The position numbers and the translations under genes are program-made. The notes under the pieces are model-generated. The model was not told the DNA's origin, did no database searches, and was given only the letters and a program-made list of their open reading frames with translations. A stretch of DNA of 64,000 nt from JAAYDI01 sp052034005. Lineage in GTDB: Bacteria > Planctomycetota > Planctomycetia > Pirellulales > Pirellulaceae. Numbering within the stretch: the first letter of the stretch is position 1; the number at the start of each line of letters is the position of its first letter. The stretch is taken from contig JBPOJB010000013.1 of NCBI GenBank assembly GCA_052034005.1, positions 1 through 64,000 of the forward strand. The letters run 5' to 3'. Of the stretch, positions 1-6,812 are shown in pieces.

Positions 1-773
1 GCGCTCGGCGCGGCCGCCGCCGCCGGGTGGCGACCCCCGGCCCACCGGCCCCGCCCGCCCGCCCGCGCCGCCGCCGCGGAGTCCCGGAGGCGCGCCCCGC
101 CCGCCGGGCCCGCCCCCAGCCGGCCCACCAGCCCCCACACGGGGGGGTGCGGCGGCTGCGGGCCGTCGGCCACCGCGGGGTGGGCTGCCGCGCCCGACCG
201 GTCCGAGCCGATGTGGATGATGCGGCCGCCGACCAGGACGCGCACGAACCCCGCTTCCCGCAACTCGGCCAACCGGGCGGCGAGCGAGGGTGAGTCTACC
301 GGCGGGCTAGGGAATGCGACCATCAGCGGCGTGCCGGCCGCCAGGTCGGCGCAGCGGTCCGCCACGCTCTGCGGACTGTCCGCCTGGACCGGTCGGCCAC
401 ATTGATAGCAGCGGACCCGGCCGATCTTGGCGAACAACAGCCGCAGGTAGTCGGCGATCTCCGTGGCCGTCCCGACCGTGGACCGGCTGGAACGTGAGGC
501 CGGTGCGCGGGTGACGGCGATGGCGGGCGGGATGCCGTCGATTCGGTCCGCCGCCGGTTTCTCGAACTGGTCCAGGAACTGGCGGGTGTAGGCGGAGAAG
601 CTCTCGATGTACCGCCGCTGGCCCTCCGCGTACAGCGTATCGAGCGCCAGGCTGGTCTTCCCGCTCCCGCTCACCCCGCAGACCGCGACTAGTTGGCCGT
701 GGGGGATATCCAGGTCGATATTCTTCAGGTTGTGGACGCGAACTCCCCGGAGTTCGATCTGCCGCCCATTCAT
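1..773 (-). CDS. uvrA: UvrA excinuclease subunit A, N-terminal part (partial)
   Basis: ATPase subunit of the UvrABC nucleotide-excision repair complex, which scans DNA for damage. The frame opens at the ATG at 773 (MNGRQIELRGVRVHNLKN), with an AGGTG ribosome site just upstream, and stays open to base 1, giving about 257 residues; the rest lies outside the window. Visible family marks are the Walker A loop GVSGSGKTS (about residue 31), the stretch LYAEGQRRYIESFSAYTRQF, the segment DGIPPAIAV, STVGTATEIADYLRLLFA, and a zinc-finger Cys pair CYQCG. The last 45 or so codons before the edge are extremely GC-rich and Ala/Gly/Arg-rich, unlike the rest, although RLRDS-type residues still fit UvrA. The length of the full protein cannot be judged here. 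Confidence 0.93.
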   Translation of the reverse strand, partial: MNGRQIELRGVRVHNLKNIDLDIPHGQLVAVCGVSGSGKTSLALDTLYAEGQRRYIESFSAYTRQFLDQFEKPAADRIDGIPPAIAVTRAPASRSSRSTVGTATEIADYLRLLFAKIGRVRCYQCGRPVQADSPQSVADRCADLAAGTPLMVAFPSPPVDSPSLAARLAELREAGFVRVLVGGRIIHIGSDRSGAAAHPAVADGPQPPHPPVWGLVGRLGAGPAGGARLRDSAAAARAGGRGRWAGGRHPAAAAAPS

Positions 774-819
774 GCCGTGCACCTGAGGACGCGGGGCCGG
801 ACGCGGAAACGAATCCCGT

Positions 820-849
820 ATCATAGCCGGATGCGTGGCGACCCGCCAA
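820..849 (-). promoter_or_regulatory. Candidate sigma-70-type promoter of uvrA
   Basis: On the minus strand TTGGCG (-35, positions 849-844) and TATGAT (-10, positions 825-820, 5 of 6 consensus) are separated by 18 bases. The -10 lies about 47 bases upstream of the uvrA ATG. Pattern match only. Confidence 0.45.
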
Positions 850-1673
850 GGCGCCACGCCGGCCACGAACAGGCAGGAAACCGAAGGGGTGCACGTCCTG
901 CGGGGTGCTGCCGACCCGTATCGGCTCACGATCCGGGGGGCGTGGCCCGGCGGGCGGTGGGGCGCTTTTTTTTCAAGAATTCTCGCACGGGCGCGAACCT
1001 TTGGGCCGATGCTGCGTCTGTCTGGAAGTCAACCGGCCATCGGCACGGGCGCGTGGAATCCGCTTGCCCCGGCTGTCGTTGGTCGATATGCTTGGAGGGG
1101 AGTGGTTTCAACGGGCAGTCGTCGGCATCCTGGGTCAGGTGGTCGGCGATACCCGATTCGCGACTTGGTTCGCGGTCTTCTGTTTTTGGTGTCTCTCGAA
1201 CTGCGTAGTGTGCGCAGGGGAGGATGGACAGATGCGTTACCGTAACGCGGAATCCGTCGTCAGCCGGGTGCTCGGCTCCAGCCGAGTCCTCGTCCGCACG
1301 CGGAATGTCCCGTGCCGGAACACGGGCGTCCTCCGGCCGCGCCACTGCGCGATCGCCCGATCATCGGTCGGCGCTCGCTGGTCTGGAGCGGAGTGCGGGT
1401 TTGTGGTGCCTTGTCGGCGCGCAAACTCGAGTCGGCAACGGACAGCGGTGGGCGGACGGTGTCTACGAGGGCGACCCACCGGTCGCACGGGGCGTACGGG
1501 CGTCTAACCGCCAGCGGCGGCTGACGCGACGTGATCTTGTGACGCGCATCGCATGGCGCCTCAAGGTTTGGTGCTATGCACGTGGGTTATCGGGCCGGGC
1601 GAGTTCGTCGACTCGCACGGTGCGCGCGGCAGGGCGGATCGGGACCTGCCGCTCTATGGAATCGAGGGGTGCC
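850..1673. other. Long stretch without a recognisable gene
   Basis: About 820 bases between the divergent uvrA and ECF sigma-factor genes. Several frames are open on both strands, but none gives a protein I recognise, and none combines a good ribosome site with plausible composition. A T8 run sits at 964-971 behind GC-rich sequence without a convincing stem. I saw no tRNA, SRP, RNase P or tmRNA core sequences. It may hold the promoter and leader of the sigma-factor gene; nothing definite can be assigned. Confidence 0.4.
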
Positions 1674-2249
1674 ATGGCCACTGAGACTGATTTGGACCGC
1701 GACGGGGCTCGCGTTGCGGAGCTGGTGATCGCCGCCCGGGGCGGGGACCGGCAGGCGTTCGGCGCGCTGTTCGAGCGTTTCGAGCGTCAGGTCTTCGCGA
1801 TCGCGGTGCGTCGATTGGGGCACTTCTGCGAGGCTCAGGAGTTGTGCCAGGACGTTTTCATCCAGGCTCTTGAGAAGCTGGAGCAGCTGCGTGCGCCGGA
1901 GTTGTTCGGCGCCTGGATCGCCTCGATTGCACATCGGATGGCGATCAATCGGGCCGTGCGGCGTGTGACGACGCGGAGCGTGGCGCAGAGCGAGCTGGAG
2001 GCTGTGCGGGCGGACCATCGAACGCCGCTGGGCCACCTGTTGGCCGGCGAACGGCGTCAAGGCGTGTGCAACAGCTTGGCGCGCCTGTCGAAGCTGGACC
2101 GGCAGACGCTCGAGGCGTTCTACGTGCAGGGCCGTTCGCTCAAGCAGATGAGCGGCGACTTCCAGGCGCCGCTGGGAACGATCAAGCGGCGCCTGCACGT
2201 GGCCCGGCGCCGGCTGGCGAAGGAGGCGGCAGCCTGGATGGCCGTATGA
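1674..2249 (+). CDS. ECF-family RNA polymerase sigma factor
   Basis: Alternative sigma factor of 191 aa, the usual size for the extracytoplasmic-function group. Region 2 is at about residues 15-85: the run ARGGDRQAFGALFERF, then AQELCQDVFIQALEKL (region 2.2 core-binding helix) and FGAWIASIAHRMAINRAVRR (region 2.3/2.4 type). Region 4 is at about residues 130-185 (LSKLDRQTLEAFYVQG and APLGTIKRRLHVARRRLA, the -35-binding helix-turn-helix). The ATG at 1674 has AGGGG six bases upstream; an in-frame ATG at 1656 is possible but lacks a ribosome site. No anti-sigma factor is adjacent, so its stimulus and regulon cannot be inferred. The downstream gene is convergent, so it is probably transcribed alone. 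Confidence 0.88.
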   Translation: MATETDLDRDGARVAELVIAARGGDRQAFGALFERFERQVFAIAVRRLGHFCEAQELCQDVFIQALEKLEQLRAPELFGAWIASIAHRMAINRAVRRVTTRSVAQSELEAVRADHRTPLGHLLAGERRQGVCNSLARLSKLDRQTLEAFYVQGRSLKQMSGDFQAPLGTIKRRLHVARRRLAKEAAAWMAV

Positions 2250-2276
2250 TTCGGGCGTCACGTCGCCGCCGGCGTG

Positions 2277-2314
2277 AAAAGCGAGCCGCCGACCTGTTTC
2301 AGCAGGTCGGCGGC
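2277..2314 (-). terminator. Hairpin between converging genes, probable terminator of the secretin gene
   Basis: A perfect 12-bp stem (2285-2296 with 2303-2314) and a 6-base loop lie between the sigma-factor stop at 2249 and the secretin stop at 2355. On the minus strand the stem is followed by TCGCTTTT, so it best serves the leftward secretin gene. On the plus strand the tail is not T-rich, though the stem could act in both directions. Confidence 0.55.
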
Positions 2315-2354
2315 GTTGCTTCGACGACGCGATCGGGCAGGGGGTGCCGGATCG

Positions 2355-5300
2355 CTACTGGCTGCTGTCGTACCCGGTCTGGGCGAGTTCTTCCTCTTCC
2401 TGGATGATGATCCGCGGTGTGACCATCATCATCAGGCTTTGGCTTTCTCGGCCGATACCCACGTTCTTGAACAGCCGGTTGATGTAGGGCATCTTGCTGA
2501 GCATCGGCACGCCGCGCTCGCTGCGGCCTTCGCTCATCCGCTTGATGCCGCCAAGCAGCACGGTGCCGCCGTCCGGCACGCTGACCGTGGTCGACACGGT
2601 CGTGTAGATGAACGTCGGCAGTTGGACGGTCGTGCCTTCCCGCGTCACAATCTCGTTGTCGACGTTGCCGGTGTCTTCGCCGTCGGGATCGATCACGTGC
2701 GTACCCGAGTCGCTCGTGGTCCGGCCTTCGAAGGTGAAGGTATCGACCTTGCCGATCCGGCTGAAGAACGGCACGAGCGTGAGCCGGCAAAACCGCCGGT
2801 CGGAGGACACGACGGCCTGCACGTTGAGCGACGTGCCTTCGTTGAGCACGACGATCACCGGCTGTTGGGCGGCGGCGAAGTCGCAGACGACCGGGATGAT
2901 GCTCGGGACGAACGGGCGTTGCGACTCGTCCATCACGGACGCGGTCTGGCCGTTGAACAGCGTCACCTTGGGCGCCTGGAGGATGTTCGTGCGCTGATCG
3001 CCTTCGGCGGCCTGCAGCAGGAAGAAGACCTCCAGGTCGCTGAGGATGGCGAACCCGAAGTTGGCGGCCGTGTTCGCGTCGAACGCACCGAACTGCGGCA
3101 CCGTCGACCCGAAGCTCCCTTGCGTGAACTCCAGGTCCAGAGTCGACGTCGGGCCCGTGGTGCTCAAGCCGATCGTCGCGCTGGGCCCCGAGTCGTCGCC
3201 CAGCCCGCCCGTTCGTTCCGAGCCGCGGATCTTCCGGATGTCGACGTTGTCGTCGAGCGAGAAGTCGAAGTCGATGCCCATGCGCTCGAAGAAGTTGTCG
3301 CTGAGCGTGATGAATCGCACTTCGATCGTCACCTGCAGGTCCTGGAGCCGCCGCAACTGGTCCAGGAGGTCCGCGATCTGTTCGTGGACGTCCTGCGTCT
3401 GGCTGATGACCAGGCTGAGGTTGATCGGGAACGGCTCGATGGCGCCCGCCCCGCCGGTGTCATCCCAAGAGTCGGGGGAGATGGTCGTCTTGATCAGCTC
3501 GATCAGGGAGTCGAAGTCGGCCATGGCGGCGCCGCCCATGCCTCCCGGGCCGAAGCCGAGGGACGGTTGGGGCTGGTTGCCGAGCGACGAGAGCATGCCG
3601 GTGGCGCTCATCTGCGCCAACACCGACGTGTTGGTCGAGGCGGCCGCCAGGTCGTTGGCGTTGACGGCCATCGGCACGCGGCCCAACGGCGCCATGTTGC
3701 TGCCATAGCCCAGCGTGGCGTGCGCGTATTGGATCGCGCCGGCCAGGCCGGTGTTGTATCCCGGAATGAAGTTCGGGATGGGGATCACCAGGTCGGCCAC
3801 GTTGTAGACCTTGTGGTAGACGTTCGAATCGCGCGTCTGTTCACTGGTCACCCGCAGCACTTCGTCCTGAATCACGTAGCTCAGCCGCAGGGGCTGGAGC
3901 ACGATGTTCAGGGCGCTGCGCAGCGAGATCGGTTGCCGCAGCTGGATGGTCACCGGCGTGTCGCTGGTCGCCCCTTCCGCCGCCATGCCCACCTGGTCCA
4001 GGACGATCGGGACGTTCGCCAGTTCGCTCAGCGTGTCCATCACCTCGGACAGCGGGCGCTCCGTGAACCTCACGTCCACCTTGTTGCTCAGCGCCTTCTG
4101 GATTTCCAGTTCCTCCTTGGTCAGGTGCTGGCGCTGTTGCTCCCAGGAACGGCGCTTCTCCGAATAGGTCCGCCAATTCGTGGGATCGCCGAACTGCAGC
4201 GGCAGGGTCCGGTCATCGAACGGCTCCGACGACTTGGTGACGGAGTCCATCGCCGCGTAGAACCCCTGCTCGCTCCGTTCCCGGTTGGCCGTCTGTTCGG
4301 CGATGCGCCGCATGAACCGGACCTTTTCGGCCAGCGCCACCGTGATTTCGGCATCCGGCGCCAGTTCACGCGCCTGTTTCGCGATCCGCTCGGCTTCCGG
4401 CCAGCGGCCGTCGTCCACGAGCGTGTTGAACTCCTCGACCATGCTGGCCAGCTTGTTCTGGATCTCCACGTTGCGTTGCGCATCGAGCGCGACGCCCTGG
4501 AGCACCTGGCGATTCCGTTCCGCCAGTTGGATCTCGGCCTTGTTGGTCTCGATGTACTGTTCGAGGCTCTCGACGTTGCGGTCGACGAGCGTGAGGAGTT
4601 GTTTTTTCGAGCTCGGATCGACTTCCGACTCGTTGACGCGACTGCGGATCCGCTTGAGACGCTCGAGGGCTCCCTTGGGGTCCGTGGCACTCATGCGCTG
4701 CGCTTCCGCCTGCTCGCTGGCGATCTCGCGATAGAGCTTCTGGCGCAGCAGCTGTTGCTGGGCGTCGATCGCCTCGAGTTGCGATGGCTGGGAGTCGGTG
4801 GTCACGGGCGGCGTGCTGCTATCCTGCAGCAGGATCAGCTTGTCCTGCAGCCGCTGGCGCGTCGTCGGATCGAGTGTCCGTTCGTACTTCCAGGCGTCGC
4901 GGAACAGCTGAATGGCCGTGTCGCGGTCGTGAGCTTCCAAGGCGCGCAGGCCTTGCTCGTACAGCTGCCGGCCGGCGGACTCCGACGGCATGCCGACGTC
5001 ACCCGGCGCGGGTGCCGCCGGCGTGGGCTGGAGCGATTGCGCGGCCACATTCCGGGAGCGATCGTTGGTGGGGTCGTAGAGCCCCTGCGTCACGGGGAAC
5101 TCGCGGCCACCCCGCGGCTCGACCGCCAGGGCGTTCTGCGATTCAAAGTGGCCGGCTTGGGCCAGCCCGCCGCGCGCGTTGAGCGCCTTGTTGATTTCCA
5201 ACAGGACCATCCAGGGGCGTGTCTCATCGGCTTCGAAGGCGGAGTCGGGCACGAGCGCCTGAGCTTGTTCCGCGTACTGCTTGGCCAGCAGCAGGTCATT

Positions 5301-6440
5301 GCGGTCCAGCGCCGCGCGGGCCTGGGCCACCAGCCGCTGGGCTTCCGCCTTCGCTGCCGCCGGGTCGCCGACCGGGTCACCGCCGGCAGGAGGAAGCCGC
5401 CGCGGTGAGTCGGCGGTGGGGAGGCCCGCGAGGTTCGCCGCGCCGGTGTCCGGCCCCAGCGCCTGGCGGCGCGCTGCGGCGATCTGGGTGAGCACCAGGT
5501 CGGGAGTCCGGTCGAACTGGCTGTAGTTGGCCCGCAGGTCTCTCGCCTGCTGAGCCAGCTGCTGGGCCTCATCCAACGCGGCATAGCCCATCAGCCCGAC
5601 CGATTGGTCCAACAGGAACTGGGCGAATTCAAGCGTGTACAACGAGGTGTCCGTGCCGGCGGCCGGACCCTGTGCGAAGACCGTGGCCTTGCGCACGAGC
5701 GCATCGACCTTGTCGGGCGAGTCGGCGTTCAGGGGATACTCCAGCCCCAGTTGCTTGGCCTGGCCCACCAGCAGCGCGGCGCGTTGGGCGTCGCCGCGCG
5801 CGAGCGTCTTGCGCGCCTCACACAGCAACTCGGCGCTCCGCATCTGACGGCTTTGGCCAGCCGCGTCCTCCAGGGACAAAGTGGCCCCCTGCCGCGGCAG
5901 ACTCATCTCGCTGGCCGTCGCCGTATTGGGTAGTCGCGACAGCGGATCACCCGCCTGGGCCGGCGCCGGCCATGGGCCGGACCCCGCCGGCGGCGTGCCG
6001 GGTCGTTCGCGGTGGTAGGGGTCCGTCGGCGGCTGGGAACCGGCATCGGTGCCGTCGCGGTTCCAGAGCCGCGAGAGCGCGCCGGCCTTCGATCGCCCCG
6101 GCTCGGCACGCATGGCACTCAGGTCTTTGCGGACCTTGGCCGGCGTGTCCTTGAACGGCGCCAGCAGGGGGTCGCTCTTGACGTTCAGCTTCTCCGCCTG
6201 CTCGACGTAGTATTCGGCCGTCTCGAGATCGCCTTTCTTCATGGCCTCTCGAGCCTGCTTCAGCCACTTGTCGGCTGCGCGACGGTCCTCCGTGACGTCG
6301 CTCCGGTCCGTCTGCCCGAGAGCGATCCAACCGACATGTGTGCCGCCGACTATCCCATGTGGGCTGGCTAACACAGACGACACCGACAGCATGAGCCCGA
6401 GGGCCACGCACAAACCCAGTAATCTCGCAGTCGCACTCAA
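2355..6440 (-). CDS. Very large secretin (GspD/PilQ family) with TPR-like N-terminal half
   Basis: Outer-membrane secretin, 1361 aa, about twice the usual family size. I start it at a TTG (6440) because AGGAAGGAGAA lies 5-8 bases upstream and the result is a clean signal peptide (LLGLCVALGLMLSVSSVLAS). An in-frame ATG at 6533 would put 31 unrelated residues in front. Residues about 50-770 carry repeated helical TPR-like units (AREAMKKGDLETAEYYVEQAEKL and similar) and a charged coiled-coil stretch. An STN/N0-like domain is near 785-820 (VRFTERPLSEVMDTLSEL). Secretin N-domains and the pore domain fill about 1005-1350, ending with the hallmark VSVPDGGTVLLGGI and PYINRLFKNVGI. It is the last gene of the leftward pilus locus, in the pilQ position, but has its own promoter. 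It should form the outer-membrane channel for a type IV pilus or type II secretion-like machine. Confidence 0.88.
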   Translation of the reverse strand: MSATARLLGLCVALGLMLSVSSVLASPHGIVGGTHVGWIALGQTDRSDVTEDRRAADKWLKQAREAMKKGDLETAEYYVEQAEKLNVKSDPLLAPFKDTPAKVRKDLSAMRAEPGRSKAGALSRLWNRDGTDAGSQPPTDPYHRERPGTPPAGSGPWPAPAQAGDPLSRLPNTATASEMSLPRQGATLSLEDAAGQSRQMRSAELLCEARKTLARGDAQRAALLVGQAKQLGLEYPLNADSPDKVDALVRKATVFAQGPAAGTDTSLYTLEFAQFLLDQSVGLMGYAALDEAQQLAQQARDLRANYSQFDRTPDLVLTQIAAARRQALGPDTGAANLAGLPTADSPRRLPPAGGDPVGDPAAAKAEAQRLVAQARAALDRNDLLLAKQYAEQAQALVPDSAFEADETRPWMVLLEINKALNARGGLAQAGHFESQNALAVEPRGGREFPVTQGLYDPTNDRSRNVAAQSLQPTPAAPAPGDVGMPSESAGRQLYEQGLRALEAHDRDTAIQLFRDAWKYERTLDPTTRQRLQDKLILLQDSSTPPVTTDSQPSQLEAIDAQQQLLRQKLYREIASEQAEAQRMSATDPKGALERLKRIRSRVNESEVDPSSKKQLLTLVDRNVESLEQYIETNKAEIQLAERNRQVLQGVALDAQRNVEIQNKLASMVEEFNTLVDDGRWPEAERIAKQARELAPDAEITVALAEKVRFMRRIAEQTANRERSEQGFYAAMDSVTKSSEPFDDRTLPLQFGDPTNWRTYSEKRRSWEQQRQHLTKEELEIQKALSNKVDVRFTERPLSEVMDTLSELANVPIVLDQVGMAAEGATSDTPVTIQLRQPISLRSALNIVLQPLRLSYVIQDEVLRVTSEQTRDSNVYHKVYNVADLVIPIPNFIPGYNTGLAGAIQYAHATLGYGSNMAPLGRVPMAVNANDLAAASTNTSVLAQMSATGMLSSLGNQPQPSLGFGPGGMGGAAMADFDSLIELIKTTISPDSWDDTGGAGAIEPFPINLSLVISQTQDVHEQIADLLDQLRRLQDLQVTIEVRFITLSDNFFERMGIDFDFSLDDNVDIRKIRGSERTGGLGDDSGPSATIGLSTTGPTSTLDLEFTQGSFGSTVPQFGAFDANTAANFGFAILSDLEVFFLLQAAEGDQRTNILQAPKVTLFNGQTASVMDESQRPFVPSIIPVVCDFAAAQQPVIVVLNEGTSLNVQAVVSSDRRFCRLTLVPFFSRIGKVDTFTFEGRTTSDSGTHVIDPDGEDTGNVDNEIVTREGTTVQLPTFIYTTVSTTVSVPDGGTVLLGGIKRMSEGRSERGVPMLSKMPYINRLFKNVGIGRESQSLMMMVTPRIIIQEEEELAQTGYDSSQ

Positions 6441-6669
6441 CGCGCTTCTCCTTCCTCGAGATGCACGAAACTCCCGAATGTGGACGGAACCGATCCGACA
6501 CCACACGCACAACCGCCACGCTTCCTTGCGCACCGGCGTTCAGCTCCTGGCCCCCACGCGCTGCCACGTGCGGACCACGAGCGTGGTCTTGCGACGAACC
6601 GATATGTCGGGTTGCCGCCGATCGATGCCGACAACCGTGGACAGGGAAATCTTGGGATAAGCGAGCGGT

Positions 6670-6698
6670 TAAATACCGCCTGGGCACCGGCGGGTCAA
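6670..6698 (-). promoter_or_regulatory. Candidate promoter of the secretin gene
   Basis: Minus strand TTGACC (6698-6693, 5 of 6) and TATTTA (6675-6670) are separated by exactly 17 bases. It lies just downstream of the terminator at 6731-6760, so the secretin gene would be restarted from its own promoter. The implied leader is about 220 bases; nothing else was seen in 6441-6669. Confidence 0.45.
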
Positions 6699-6730
6699 GA
6701 GCAGTTTTTGGGAAACCGGAAGGCAGCCAG

Positions 6731-6760
6731 AAAAAAACGCTCGGTCGACTGACCGAGCGT
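6731..6760 (-). terminator. Rho-independent terminator of the pilM operon
   Basis: A perfect 10-bp stem (6737-6746 with 6751-6760) with a GACT tetraloop is followed on the minus strand by a run of seven T. It lies 52 bases past the stop of the 875-aa gene, so it closes the pilM transcript before the secretin gene. Confidence 0.85.
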
Positions 6761-6812
6761 GACATGCGGCGTGCATCCCGACATGGCAACCGCGCGCGGA
6801 GGGCCGCGCGGA

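Noticed and set aside
905..1507. 200-codon open frame on the plus strand in the gap before the sigma factor
   Set aside because: Cys/Arg-rich composition, no ribosome site, no recognisable motif; open frames are expected by chance at this GC content.
2274..5408. 1044-codon open frame antisense to the secretin gene
   Set aside because: Arg/His/Asp/Leu-rich translation typical of the reverse of a GC-rich gene; the opposite strand encodes an unmistakable secretin.
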